From an uncultured Flavobacteriales bacterium (GTDB taxonomy: Bacteria; Bacteroidota; Bacteroidia; Flavobacteriales_G; Salibacteraceae), in NCBI GenBank assembly GCA_913020435.1, contig CAJVZZ010000005.1, positions 83,083 through 147,082 on the forward strand: a DNA stretch of 64,000 nt, read 5' to 3'. Below, piece after piece: positions 27,535-36,791 of the stretch; the stretch's first letter is position 1; every line of letters begins with the position of its first letter. Made by a program: the position numbers and the translations under genes. The notes under the pieces were generated by a model, which saw nothing but the letters and a program-made list of their open reading frames with translations, was not told where the DNA came from and did no database searches.

Positions 27535-28050
27535 TTACTTCGGCCGTTTAAAAACTGGAACAGTACTGCAAGGCTCTCCAAACATCAACGACTTTGCAAC
27601 CGGTTGCAGCTTATTTGTAATTTCTACCCAAGCTGCTTCCGAAACTGTTCTATCACCACAACCTTTAATAACTATTCGAGTATCGATATATTCTTCTGAA
27701 TTTATCGAGCGAATAGAACGCAATAGTAATTGCTGTTCAACTCCTTGTTTGCTACCAAAATGGATTGTTAAAGCAAATTCCTGCAGGGCGGAACTTAACA
27801 GCATATAAGACCAACTTGGAATTATGGCATCAACAGAACAAGTCAAGGCGATGTGTTTATTCTGATAAACTGACCAGTCATTTTCTTTAATAAATGCTCT
27901 AAAATCCTTTTCTTTTAATGCAATTTCTTCCCAAAGATTTTGAGCAATATCGTATTCTACAATTTCTTCTTTTACGAAAAAATCAGCCATGTCTAGTTGA
28001 ACTAAACCAGACTTAGCAACTTTGTTTATAATTTCAACTGATTCTGACAT
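27535..28050 (-). CDS. DUF2480 family protein, last gene of the SUF operon
   Basis: A 171-aa soluble protein of the Bacteroidota family DUF2480 (INKVAKSGLVQLDMADFF, QNLWEEIALKEKDFRAFIKE, GCGDRTVSEAAWVEIT). The function is unknown. It shares one base with the DUF59 gene, so it is translated with the SUF genes. That context suggests a role in Fe-S cluster biogenesis, which is inference. Confidence 0.86.
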   Translation of the reverse strand: MSESVEIINKVAKSGLVQLDMADFFVKEEIVEYDIAQNLWEEIALKEKDFRAFIKENDWSVYQNKHIALTCSVDAIIPSWSYMLLSSALQEFALTIHFGSKQGVEQQLLLRSIRSINSEEYIDTRIVIKGCGDRTVSEAAWVEITNKLQPVAKSLMFGEPCSTVPVFKRPK

Positions 28051-28361
28051 TACATAAATCCTAATTCCAACTGTGCTTCTTCAGACATCATATCCTTTTC
28101 CCAAGCTGGTTCAAAAGTGATTGTCACTTTTGCGTCACTTACTATTTGGATTCCCTTAACTTTTTCTTCCACCTCAGCCGGCAAGCTTTCGGCAACAGGA
28201 CAGCTAGGTGATGTTAACGTCATAAGCACATCTACTTGCGCAGTGTCGCTCACAGCAATATCATAAATTAATCCCAGCTCATAAATATCAACTGGAATTT
28301 CTGGGTCAAAAACCGTTTTTAAAACCTCTATTACCGTATTCTCAATTACTTTTTTATCCAT
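28050..28361 (-). CDS. DUF59/MIP18 family SUF-system protein
   Basis: A 103-aa protein with the DUF59 core: VFDPEIPVDIYELGLIYDI and LTSPSCPVAESLP, with the conserved reactive Cys in the second motif. Homologues called SufT or PaaD-like help mature Fe-S proteins. It lies one base from sufE and overlaps the DUF2480 gene, inside the SUF operon. Confidence 0.9.
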   Translation of the reverse strand: MDKKVIENTVIEVLKTVFDPEIPVDIYELGLIYDIAVSDTAQVDVLMTLTSPSCPVAESLPAEVEEKVKGIQIVSDAKVTITFEPAWEKDMMSEEAQLELGFM

Positions 28362-28362
28362 C

Positions 28363-28788
28363 TTAAATTGCTTTTGCTGAATAAGCTAAGGCGTATGTTT
28401 TAATTTTTTTAATCATTGATACCAAACCATTAGAACGGGTTGGCGATAAATGCTCTTTTAATCCAATTTTATCCACGAAATATAAATCCGATTTTAATAT
28501 TTCATCTGCTGATGAGTTATTCAAAACTCTTACAACCATTCCTACAATTCCTTTAGTAATAATGGCATCAGAATCCGCCTGAAATTGCAAAATTCCGTTC
28601 TCTTGAGCTGGAATCAACCAAACTCTACTCTGACAACCCCTCACTAGATAATCATCCGACTTTAATTCTTCTGTAAGACCAATGACATCCTTCCCCATAT
28701 CTATGATGTACTCATACTTTTCCATCCAGTCATCGAACATCGAAAACTCTTCAATAAGCTCGTCTTGTCTTTCGTTTATGGACATCAT
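28363..28788 (-). CDS. sufE: Cysteine desulfuration protein SufE
   Basis: SufE takes the persulfide sulfur from SufS and passes it to the SufBCD scaffold. The 141-aa protein carries the acceptor Cys52 in RGCQSRVW and the typical helices FDDWMEKYEYIIDMG and HLSPTRSNGLVSMI. The start overlaps the sufS stop by 4 bases; the second Met, at 28785, is equally possible. Confidence 0.94.
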   Translation of the reverse strand: MMSINERQDELIEEFSMFDDWMEKYEYIIDMGKDVIGLTEELKSDDYLVRGCQSRVWLIPAQENGILQFQADSDAIITKGIVGMVVRVLNNSSADEILKSDLYFVDKIGLKEHLSPTRSNGLVSMIKKIKTYALAYSAKAI

Positions 28789-30014
28789 GAAAACATTTTT
28801 TTAACCCTTAACAATCCTTCGTATAGAGCATCAATTTCTTCTTTCGTATTGTAAAAAGCGAAAGACGCTCTTACCGTACCCGGTATTCCAAATCGCGTCA
28901 TAACTGGCTGGGTGCAATGATGGCCAGTTCTTACTGCAATTCCTAATTTATCTAAGATAGTTCCAGCATCATAAGGGTGAATTCCATCCAACAAGAATGA
29001 AATCACTGAAGCCTTATTTTTTGCAGTTCCGTATATCTTAAGCCCTTCGATTTGACTTAATTTTTCTGTTCCGTATTCCAACAATTCTTGCTCGTAATCA
29101 GAAATAGCACCAAGACCAATTTCGTTTACGTAATCGATTGCTGTTTTCAAACCTATAACTCCTGCAATATTTGGTGTTCCAGCTTCAAACTTAAATGGCA
29201 GTTCATTGTAAGTGGTCTTTTCAAAAGACACCGTCTTAATCATATCACCACCGCCTTGATAAGGAGGTAGTTTATTCAACCACTCTTCTTTGCCGTACAA
29301 AACACCTACGCCTGTTGGGCCAAATAACTTGTGGCCGGACATTACATAAAAATCGCAATCTAATGCTTGAACATCAACGGCCATGTGAGGAACAGCTTGA
29401 GCCCCATCCAATAAAACTGGAATTCCTTTTGAATGCGCTGCTTCGATTACATCAGTAATTGGGTTCATCGTTCCTAACGCATTGGAAACATGATTTACTG
29501 CAATAATTTTAGTTCTATCAGACAATAAGTTATGAAATTCCTTCATAATCCATTCACCCGAATCGGTAATTGGAATCACTTTGAGCTTCGCTCCAGTTTG
29601 CTCACAGGCCATTTGCCAAGGCACAATGTTCGAATGATGTTCTAACTCTGAAACGATAACCTCATCACCTTCTTTTAGAAAGCTTTTAGCAAAACCATTG
29701 GCTACTAAATTGATTCCGTCAGTAGTTCCTTTATTAAATACTATTTCGTGGTCAAATTTCGCATTAAAATGAGCTTGAACCGCTTTCCGCGCAAGTTCAT
29801 ATTCCTCAGTAGCCGCAGCCGATAAAGAATGAACACCTCGGTGAATATTAGAGTGCTCATTAGAATAATAATCCGCCACTCTATCAATAACCACTTTTGG
29901 TTTTTGAGTAGAAGCTGCATTGTCAAAATACACCAAAGGTTTACCGTTAACTTCCTGTTGAAGAATGGGGAACTCTTTTCTAATTTGCTCTATGTTCAAT
30001 TCAGTTTTTACCAC
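28785..30014 (-). CDS. sufS: Cysteine desulfurase SufS
   Basis: A PLP-dependent group II cysteine desulfurase of 409 aa that releases sulfur from cysteine. Visible features are YFDNAASTQKP at the start, HRGVHSLS, SELEHHSNIVPWQ, the PLP-lysine segment FYVMSGHKLFGPTGVGVLYG, and active Cys367 in RTGHHCTQPVM. It is 2 bases downstream of sufD and overlaps sufE. Confidence 0.96.
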   Translation of the reverse strand: MVKTELNIEQIRKEFPILQQEVNGKPLVYFDNAASTQKPKVVIDRVADYYSNEHSNIHRGVHSLSAAATEEYELARKAVQAHFNAKFDHEIVFNKGTTDGINLVANGFAKSFLKEGDEVIVSELEHHSNIVPWQMACEQTGAKLKVIPITDSGEWIMKEFHNLLSDRTKIIAVNHVSNALGTMNPITDVIEAAHSKGIPVLLDGAQAVPHMAVDVQALDCDFYVMSGHKLFGPTGVGVLYGKEEWLNKLPPYQGGGDMIKTVSFEKTTYNELPFKFEAGTPNIAGVIGLKTAIDYVNEIGLGAISDYEQELLEYGTEKLSQIEGLKIYGTAKNKASVISFLLDGIHPYDAGTILDKLGIAVRTGHHCTQPVMTRFGIPGTVRASFAFYNTKEEIDALYEGLLRVKKMFS

Positions 30015-30016
30015 AC

Positions 30017-31243
30017 TTATACTTTAAAATTTTCATCTACTAATTCTTCAACATGCGTTCTAAATGAGTCTAATTTAATCTCATCTAGAACATCAAATAC
30101 AAATGCTCGGATTAACATTTTTTTTGCACTTATTTCACTTACACCTCTAGTTTTCAGGTAGAAAAGCGCTTCTTCATCCAATTGCCCTGTTGTTGAGCCG
30201 TGAGAACATAAAACGTCATCAGCGTAAATCTCTAATTCTGGTTTTGAATTAATGGTTGCATCATCACTCAATAAGATATTTTGATTGCTTTGAAACGCAT
30301 TAATCTTCTGAGCATCAGGCTGCACCATAACTTTTCCATTAAAAACTGCAGTAGCTTTATCATCGATAATGCCTTTATAGTTTTCGCTTGAGTTACAATT
30401 TGGAGCAATGTGATCTACATAAGTATGATTGTCAAAATGCTGCTTCCCAGAAGCAAGGTAAACTCCATTTAATTTGGTTTCGCAGTTCTGTCCTTCAACT
30501 GCAATATTCAAATTATTTCTAAGGATTTTTCCTTCTAAACAAATGGTATGAATTGCAAATCGACTGTCTCTTTTTTGTTGAACCGCGATTGTGTTGATTA
30601 GGTAATTCTCATCTCCGCCCTGTTGCAATTGGTGCACATTCAATTCTGCATTTTTTGCCACTTTCATTTCCGAAACTACATTCCAAAAATTATTTTCATT
30701 GCCCTCGTTTTGAAAATTGAAAATAAACTGAGCAGAAGCACTTTTTGCTACTTCAATTTTAATTCTAGGTTGAGCTTGAATTCCGCTACTGGCATTCACA
30801 AAATTCAGTTGAATCGAATTGTCCATTACCACGCCTTCAGCAACTTTAATTCGGATACCTGAGGTAAAGTAGGCGGTATTCAATGCAGCAAAAAACTCGT
30901 GCTGATATTCTACCAATGAATTCCGAACTTCCTCAATAGGGGAAATTTCAATTCCTTCAGGTAACTTTCCAATTAAATCTCCAAAAAAGCCGTTTACACA
31001 ATTGATATGTGCCCCCTTTTCATCAATTGACAGAACCTTCACATCATCGTTAGATTCTTCAATCGAAAATGAACTGTTCTGGATTTTTGTTAATCGTGTA
31101 TACTTCCAATACTCATCCCGAGTAGAAGGAAAGGCCAGGTTCTGCAGAGCAATTTGTGCTGCTATACTTTCTCCTGAAAGTCCTTCAGAAACTCTGAACT
31201 GCTCTAAAAACAATTCCTTTTTATCTTTTACAACTACAGACAT
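30017..31243 (-). CDS. sufD: Fe-S assembly scaffold protein SufD
   Basis: SufD is the non-catalytic partner of SufB in the SufBC2D scaffold. The 408-aa protein has the right-handed beta-helix core (NLNIAVEGQNCETKLNGVYL, NHTYVDHIAPNCNSSENYKG) and the C-terminal HGSTTGQLDEEALFYLKTRG, which contacts SufC. It overlaps sufC by one base and is 2 bases from sufS. Confidence 0.94.
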   Translation of the reverse strand: MSVVVKDKKELFLEQFRVSEGLSGESIAAQIALQNLAFPSTRDEYWKYTRLTKIQNSSFSIEESNDDVKVLSIDEKGAHINCVNGFFGDLIGKLPEGIEISPIEEVRNSLVEYQHEFFAALNTAYFTSGIRIKVAEGVVMDNSIQLNFVNASSGIQAQPRIKIEVAKSASAQFIFNFQNEGNENNFWNVVSEMKVAKNAELNVHQLQQGGDENYLINTIAVQQKRDSRFAIHTICLEGKILRNNLNIAVEGQNCETKLNGVYLASGKQHFDNHTYVDHIAPNCNSSENYKGIIDDKATAVFNGKVMVQPDAQKINAFQSNQNILLSDDATINSKPELEIYADDVLCSHGSTTGQLDEEALFYLKTRGVSEISAKKMLIRAFVFDVLDEIKLDSFRTHVEELVDENFKV

Positions 31244-32001
31244 TACGCTAGTTCTTTATCTTCTTTAGTCAACCAATCGTACCCTTTTTCTTCTAATTCT
31301 AGTGCTAATTCTTTACCACCAGTTTTTACAATCCTCCCTTGATACAATACATGTACAAAGTCCGGGACTACATAATCCAAAAGTCTTTGATAGTGCGTAA
31401 TAACTATGGTTGCATTGTCCTTAGTTTTAAGTTTGTTTACTCCGTTTGCAACAATTCTTAAGGCATCGATATCTAGCCCCGAATCTGTTTCATCAAGTAT
31501 GGCTAATCTAGGATCAAGCATTGCCATTTGGAAAATCTCGTTACGCTTCTTTTCACCACCAGAGAAACCTTCATTGACAGAACGGCTCGCTAAATTATCT
31601 TTTAGTTCAACCAATTCCTTTTTCTCTTTTACTCTCTTCAAGAATTCTTTTGCAGACATTCTTTCAAGGCCTTTGTATGCCCTTACTTCGTTTATTGCTG
31701 CTTTCAGGAAATTGATGTTGCTGACTCCAGGAATTTCAACTGGGTATTGAAAAGCTAAAAACAACCCTTCGGCTGCTCTTTCTTCAGGAGCTAATTCCAG
31801 CATATCTTTTCCATCAAAAGAAACTGTTCCTCCATCAACTTTGTAATCTTCTCTTCCAGCTAAAACTGAAGCCAAGGTGCTTTTTCCAGAACCGTTAGGT
31901 CCCATTATCGCATGAACTTCGCCTGCTTTTACTTCTAAATTTAAGCCTTTAAGGATTTCCTTTCCTTCTACGCTTGCTTTAAGGTCTTTTATTGATAACA
32001 T
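31243..32001 (-). CDS. sufC: Fe-S assembly ATPase SufC
   Basis: This ABC-type ATPase energises the SufBCD scaffold. The 252-aa protein has Walker A (GPNGSGKST), signature motif (EGFSGGEKKRNE), Walker B (LAILDETDSGLD) and the switch His in IVITHYQRLL. A 175-bp spacer without a gene separates it from sufB, unlike the near-zero spacing further along the operon. Confidence 0.96.
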   Translation of the reverse strand: MLSIKDLKASVEGKEILKGLNLEVKAGEVHAIMGPNGSGKSTLASVLAGREDYKVDGGTVSFDGKDMLELAPEERAAEGLFLAFQYPVEIPGVSNINFLKAAINEVRAYKGLERMSAKEFLKRVKEKKELVELKDNLASRSVNEGFSGGEKKRNEIFQMAMLDPRLAILDETDSGLDIDALRIVANGVNKLKTKDNATIVITHYQRLLDYVVPDFVHVLYQGRIVKTGGKELALELEEKGYDWLTKEDKELA

Positions 32002-32176
32002 AGCTTCCTTGCTTGAGAATTAATCCTCTTTGTTTTAAAATAAAATATTGAAGGTGGTAAAGCCGCCATAACGTCTTGTTATGTATTGCTGCATCTGCAC
32101 CTTGTCCTAGTCCGATAATTTATCGTGACTGTTTGAATATTGTTCCTGTTTTAATATCCATTTCTTTTCTGATAAC

Positions 32177-33634
32177 CTATCCTACTGAACCTTCTAACGA
32201 AATATCCAACAATTTCTGAGCTTCAACTGCAAACTCCATTGGTAACTGATTCAAGACATCTTTACAATATCCGTTTACTATTAAACCAATTGCTTTCTCG
32301 GTATTAATTCCGCGTTGGTTACAGTAAAATATTTGATCCTCACCAATTTTAGAGGTCGTAGCCTCATGTTCAACTTTCGCCGTTTTATTGGAGGTTTCTA
32401 TATATGGAAAAGTATGTGCTCCGCAAGTATCACCCAACAACAATGAATCGCATTGTGAAAAATTACGTGCATTTATAGCACTCTTATTAATCTTAACTAA
32501 TCCTCGATAGGAATTACTGCTTTTTCCAGCAGAAATACCTTTCGAAATGATGGTAGACTTGGTGTTTTTACCAATGTGAATCATCTTCGTACCCGTATCT
32601 GCTTGCTGGTAATTGTTAGTTACCGCAACACTATAAAACTCACCTACCGAATAATCACCTTTCAATATACAACTTGGGTACTTCCAAGTCACAGCAGAAC
32701 CCGTTTCAACTTGGGTCCAAGCAATTTTTGAATGGTCTCCTTCGCAAAGGCCTCGCTTAGTAACAAAGTTGTAGATACCTCCTACTCCTTCCGCATTACC
32801 CGGATACCAGTTCTGAACAGTAGAATATTTTACCTCGGCACCTTTGTGCGTAACTATTTCTACAACTGCTGCATGCAATTGATTTTCATCTCGCATTGGC
32901 GCTGTACATCCTTCTAAGTAACTTACATAACTATCTTCATCTGCAATGATCAAAGTTCTTTCGAATTGACCCGTATTTGCTTCGTTGATTCTAAAGTAAG
33001 TAGACAATTCCATTGGGCATCTAGTACCTTTTGGAATGTAGCAAAAGGACCCATCAGTAAATACTGCTGAATTCAATGCTGCATAATAGTTGTCGTTTAC
33101 CGGCACTACTGAAGCCATATATTCTTGCACCAAATCGGGGTGATTCTTAACCGCCTCAGAAAACGAACAGAAAATAATTCCCTTTTCAGCTAGCGTTTCT
33201 TTAAAGGTAGTCGCTACAGACACTGAATCCATAACAATGTCAACAGCCACGTTAGATAGTCGCTTTTGCTCATCGATTGAAATACCTAATTTTTTGAAAG
33301 TTTCCAATAATTCCGGATCTACTTCATCCAAACTATCTAGCTTTTTCTTAGGCTTTGGAGCTGCATAAAATATTAGATCCTGAAGATTAGGCTTAGGATA
33401 TTTAACATGTCCCCATTCAGGTTCAGTTAAGGTCTGAAATTTCTCGAAAGCATCCAGTCTAAATTTCAATAACCATTCAGGTTCATCTTTCTTTTTGGAA
33501 ATAAAACGAATGATCTCTGCATTTAGACCTTTTGGCGCATTATCAGATTCAATATCGGTTGTAAAACCGTATTTATATTCTGAGTTTATATATTCGTCAA
33601 GAGCTAAGTCTTGTTGAGCTAACTTATCTGGCAT
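32177..33634 (-). CDS. sufB: Fe-S assembly scaffold protein SufB
   Basis: SufB carries the nascent cluster in the SufBCD complex. The 485-aa protein has the N-terminal domain ([17 protein letters not shown]), the beta-helix core ([49 protein letters not shown]) and the C-terminal part with [19 protein letters not shown]. It is 6 bases from the A-type carrier gene. Confidence 0.96.
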   Translation of the reverse strand: MPDKLAQQDLALDEYINSEYKYGFTTDIESDNAPKGLNAEIIRFISKKKDEPEWLLKFRLDAFEKFQTLTEPEWGHVKYPKPNLQDLIFYAAPKPKKKLDSLDEVDPELLETFKKLGISIDEQKRLSNVAVDIVMDSVSVATTFKETLAEKGIIFCSFSEAVKNHPDLVQEYMASVVPVNDNYYAALNSAVFTDGSFCYIPKGTRCPMELSTYFRINEANTGQFERTLIIADEDSYVSYLEGCTAPMRDENQLHAAVVEIVTHKGAEVKYSTVQNWYPGNAEGVGGIYNFVTKRGLCEGDHSKIAWTQVETGSAVTWKYPSCILKGDYSVGEFYSVAVTNNYQQADTGTKMIHIGKNTKSTIISKGISAGKSSNSYRGLVKINKSAINARNFSQCDSLLLGDTCGAHTFPYIETSNKTAKVEHEATTSKIGEDQIFYCNQRGINTEKAIGLIVNGYCKDVLNQLPMEFAVEAQKLLDISLEGSVG

Positions 33635-33640
33635 ATCTAA

Positions 33641-33967
33641 TTAAATTGAAAAACTTTCCCCGCAACCACAGGTGCGCGAAGCGTTCGGATTGTTAAAAGC
33701 AAAACCTTTTCCGTTGAGGCCTCCACTGTATTCTAAAACAGTTCCTGCTAAATACAAGAAACTCTTTTTGTCTACGGCTATCTTGATGCCTTGATCTTCA
33801 AAGATTTTATCGTCCACTTTCGATTCCGATTCAAAATTCATTTGATAGGTAAGGCCACTACAACCGCCACCTTCTACACCAACACGTATAACAGCATTCT
33901 GAGGAATCTTATCTTCTGCCATAAGGCGAAGGACTTCTTCTTTTGCTTCTTCTGATACTTTTATCAT
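33641..33967 (-). CDS. A-type Fe-S carrier (SufA/IscA/ErpA-like), first gene of SUF operon
   Basis: A 108-aa carrier protein with the three conserved cysteines: one in GGGCSGLTY and two in the C-terminal RTCGCGESFSI. The start at 33967 gives MIKVSEEAKEE, the usual family start; the frame is open 15 codons further upstream but that part is not family-like. A TAACTTTG promoter box and a perfect inverted repeat lie just upstream. The gene heads an eight-gene run ending with DUF2480. Confidence 0.93.
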   Translation of the reverse strand: MIKVSEEAKEEVLRLMAEDKIPQNAVIRVGVEGGGCSGLTYQMNFESESKVDDKIFEDQGIKIAVDKKSFLYLAGTVLEYSGGLNGKGFAFNNPNASRTCGCGESFSI

Positions 33968-34009
33968 AATCTTGTAACAATTAGGCAAACTGCATAGTTC
34001 GCTAGAGTG

Positions 34010-34017
34010 CAAAGTTA
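34010..34017 (-). promoter_or_regulatory. -7 promoter element of the SUF operon (TAACTTTG)
   Basis: Perfect TAnnTTTG on the minus strand, 42 bases upstream of the first SUF gene start. The 23-bp inverted repeat at 34015-34037 overlaps it. Confidence 0.6.
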
Positions 34018-34037
34018 TTTAGAATAGTTCTAAATAA
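34015..34037. promoter_or_regulatory. Perfect 10-bp inverted repeat over the SUF promoter (candidate operator)
   Basis: Arms TTATTTAGAA and TTCTAAATAA are exact reverse complements around a 3-bp centre (TAG). The repeat covers the region from the -7 box toward -33, where a repressor would block RNA polymerase. A second, shorter inverted repeat (TACCTA and TAGGTA, 34059-34074) lies about 20 bp further upstream. The regulator is unknown. Confidence 0.6.
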
Positions 34038-34149
34038 AAAAAAAATAGGTTAATAATATACCTAATAGTAGGTAGAAGGAATTTCTTCCAACACAAAACG
34101 CCGACTATTGATTTTAGGTCAGGTAGTTAGTTTGTAACTGCAAAGAAAT

Positions 34150-35116
34150 ATAAACATAAAATCAATAAGAAAAATTAACCATAGACTGCTGATATTAATA
34201 TCAATTACAATCCTTTCTTGTAAAAAAGAAAGATATACCGATGCAACAGCGACTAATTACAATTCAAAAGCAATAAAAAAATAATGGCACTTATTTGAGC
34301 CAAAAAAAACAACTCCCACAAACTCTAATAAACTATCCAGTGTATGGCTACATTTGAACTAGAAAAGTCTAAACGGAAACATTTGCTTCCCTTGACGCTT
34401 TCAGAAAAGCAACCGCAATACCATTCGAGACTTTTAGCTTCAATGCATCTGAAAGCGGAAATTTCACTGCATCATAAGGAACTGTAATAAACGGTTACCC
34501 TAATTCACTATTAGGCTTTCCTGGAAATCCAGAGTTTTAAGACCTAGTGTTGCGCATAGAAAGAACTGTCTAGTATATGAGACATTATTACCTCTGACGT
34601 CTATACTGGTTCTAATGGAACATACTTGGAATCAGGAGGCAAGGTTTTCATAGATGCCAAATCTAACGGGACTTTATTAACAGTAGCTCCTGGAAAATCC
34701 GCAGGAAATTCAATGCCTGCGGAGACTACTGCAACAGGAATGCAGCTTTTTACTGGAGATCAAAGTGCGGATAGAAGCGCTAGATGTACCATTTTTGACT
34801 CAACTGTCGCTAACTATCGTTTTGACTATCCGCAAATTACCCCCCTCCATTTTTATATGAAATAAAACTTGGAATTTTAGGCTGAATAAACATTGATCGA
34901 GACTTACATAGTGGCCAAACCGTTACTATGAATTTGAAGTTACAACCCTTCCTAAACGATGCCCCTGGAACACAAAATTTGTTGGTATAGTGAACGATGT
35001 TCATTCTATTTGAGGAGGAGGATGAGGAAAGTACTCTGGAATTGGAGGTAAAGTTAGAATCACTGCCAACAGAATAATACCATTGCTGCCCTCATTTGAT
35101 TTATACAATTTTCAGT
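34150..35116 (+). pseudogene. Decayed lipoprotein/surface-protein gene
   Basis: A multiply broken reading frame. From 34150 it gives a lipoprotein signal with an ATA where ATG is expected (INIKSIRKINHRLL, then ISITILSCKK), then YTDATATNYNSKA, resembling the ATNYNPxA...DGSC motif of Bacteroidota surface proteins. Further protein-like pieces in shifting frames include ETFSFNASESGNFTAS, INGYPNSLLGFPGNPEF, TYLESGGKVFIDAKSNGT, LHSGQTVTMNLKLQPFLND and YSGIGGKVRITANR. I count at least six in-frame stops and three frameshifts. The longest surviving open frame, 34626-34865, is only one piece. Confidence 0.72.
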
Positions 35117-35481
35117 GAGTACAATTTAATATGTTTTGTTAGAAGATGCAACTGACTAAATCGATTTAAATCAGATTATCATAAAACATAACAAGTGCAG
35201 GATTATATGATATGATCAATCATCTAAAATAGGATAATGAACTAATCAATAGCGTTTCAATAATTTTTGAAAGTGCGAAATGACGATTGATTTTAAAATT
35301 ATGATTTCGCTCTTTTATTTATTGGAACTTATCTTGAAGTCTTTAATGGAGGAAAACAGCAGCGAGCTTTACGTTTAATACATGGCTTACAACCTTAATA
35401 TTTCAGTTGCACAGTTTGCTAGAAAAGCTTGAAACAAGAGATTGAAGAAAAAGAATTAGCTCAGAATATAAAGTTGATCAA
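35117..35481. other. 365-bp AT-rich stretch without a gene
   Basis: No convincing coding frame. A 7-bp stem GCGAAAT/ATTTCGC (35275-35310) followed by a T-rich run could be a weak terminator for the decayed gene. Otherwise I see nothing. Confidence 0.4.
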
Positions 35482-35895
35482 TTAGGACGGCAAGTGTTTT
35501 TCCACTAAACCATATACAAACGTGCCTATTGTTGCTCCAATAATTGCTAAAATCATAATGGAATATCCTGCACCCGTTATAGCAAACAAAGGCGCTGGAC
35601 AAGCCCCTGTGAGTGCCCACCCGAATCCGAAACAAATTCCACCAACCAAGTTTCCAACTTTCTTAAGTGGCTTGGGGTTCAATACTATTGGCTCTCCCTC
35701 TATCGATTTTAAATTGAATTTTTTAATCAATTGAATAGATATAGCCCCAACAGCAATTGCACTTCCAATAACACCATACATATGGAATGCGTCGAACAAA
35801 AACATTTCTTGAATACGAAACCAAGAAACAACTTCTGCTTTTATCAAAAGAATACCGAAGCTAATACCGAGCATTAAAAATTTCGCGTACCTCAT
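35482..35895 (-). CDS. DUF6691/YeeE-YedE half transporter, subunit B
   Basis: A 137-aa membrane protein with about four helices and the motif CFGFGWALTGACPAPLFA, containing the conserved pore Cys of YeeE/YedE-type sulfur-compound transporters. It is one half of a two-gene transporter whose other half lies 3 bases upstream. Such pairs take up thiosulfate, sulfite or persulfide-like compounds. Substrate assignment is inference. Confidence 0.87.
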   Translation of the reverse strand: MRYAKFLMLGISFGILLIKAEVVSWFRIQEMFLFDAFHMYGVIGSAIAVGAISIQLIKKFNLKSIEGEPIVLNPKPLKKVGNLVGGICFGFGWALTGACPAPLFAITGAGYSIMILAIIGATIGTFVYGLVEKHLPS

Positions 35896-35898
35896 TGT

Positions 35899-36462
35899 TT
35901 ATAGTGTTAAAATAGTTGGGAGTATAAAATAGGACATAAGTAAACCTCCAATAAAAAATCCAATTACAGCAATAAGCGATGCCAGTTGAAACAAAGACAA
36001 GCCCATAATGGCATGACCCGACGTGCAGCCTCCTGCATATCTAGCACCAAACCCGACAAAAAACCCTCCAATTATAGTTATAATAAACGTGCGAAGAGTA
36101 AAGAGTTCGTCCCAATTAAAAATCTCCTGAGGCAATAGGGTATTGAAGTCTGTAATTCCCATACTAGTAAGCCGCTCAACGGTCGCTTCACCAAGAAGAA
36201 CAGGATTACCGTCATTCATAAAGTTTCCTGCGATTATGCCGCCTATCAGTATTCCAACTAAAAATACTAGATTCCAAATATCGTTTTTCCAGTCATTTTT
36301 TCGATATAAGTCTGCATTTATGGGCACACACATCGAGCAAACCGAACGAAGTGTGGCAGAAACTCCAAACGGCTTGTTTCCGATGTACAACATAACGGGA
36401 ACCATTAGCCCTATAAGTGGGCCAGAAACGTACCATGGCCAAGGAGAAAATATAAAATCCAT
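35899..36462 (-). CDS. YeeE/YedE family half transporter, subunit A
   Basis: A 187-aa membrane protein with about five helices. GFGARYAGGCTSGHAIMGLS is the signature of the YeeE/YedE family, with the conserved Cys after GG. The N-terminal part has GVSATLRSVCSMC, with two more cysteines. It forms a pair with the DUF6691 gene. In other bacteria such pairs often accompany a persulfide dioxygenase-type MBL enzyme, which is absent here. Confidence 0.88.
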   Translation of the reverse strand: MDFIFSPWPWYVSGPLIGLMVPVMLYIGNKPFGVSATLRSVCSMCVPINADLYRKNDWKNDIWNLVFLVGILIGGIIAGNFMNDGNPVLLGEATVERLTSMGITDFNTLLPQEIFNWDELFTLRTFIITIIGGFFVGFGARYAGGCTSGHAIMGLSLFQLASLIAVIGFFIGGLLMSYFILPTILTL

Positions 36463-36791
36463 ATAAAATAATTTTAAATGCGAATTAAGTACCTGTTTTA
36501 TTCGTTTACTGTAAAATTCAAAGTATTGACGTTAACTTGACCTAAGTTAGCTCCATTTACAAAACAGAACTCACAACGGCTAAATTTGTAAACATAACTT
36601 TTTAGTTGGATTACCTTTTTGAAAAGTCTGTAAAAAAGCAATTTATAAATGCTTAGGCCCAATATTTCACAATTACTTTTTCGAAAGTGAATTGTCTGGA
36701 ACTTCAAAATTTCGGAACTACTCTATCTCTACTATATACCATTAGATAGGTATTGTATAATCGAAGAAAGCTTCACACATTTGCAATACAA
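36463..36791. other. Intergenic region between divergent sulfur-transport and feoAB genes
   Basis: 329 bp without a supported gene; the open frame at 36498-36707 on the minus strand has no protein-like features. The right end holds the feoA promoter. I see no Fur-box-like palindrome by eye. Confidence 0.4.
36753..36783 (+). promoter_or_regulatory. Candidate feoAB promoter (TTG, 20 bp, CACATTTG)
   Basis: A TTG at 36753-36755 and CACATTTG at 36776-36783 (one mismatch to TAnnTTTG) are 20 bases apart, a good -33/-7 spacing for this phylum. The predicted transcript start is only a few bases before ATG 36792, so the leader would be minimal. Confidence 0.45.

Noticed and set aside
27512..27808. 98-codon plus-strand frame across the DUF2480 gene
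   Set aside because: Shadow of the minus-strand DUF2480 gene, which has family motifs and operon context.
34015..34037. Inverted repeat as a transcription terminator
   Set aside because: It is upstream of the SUF operon, overlaps a -7 element and is AT-rich without a T-run, so an operator is more likely.
36498..36707. 69-codon open frame on the minus strand upstream of feoA
   Set aside because: Random-looking composition, no signal or domain, AT-rich intergenic DNA; no promoter in the right place.
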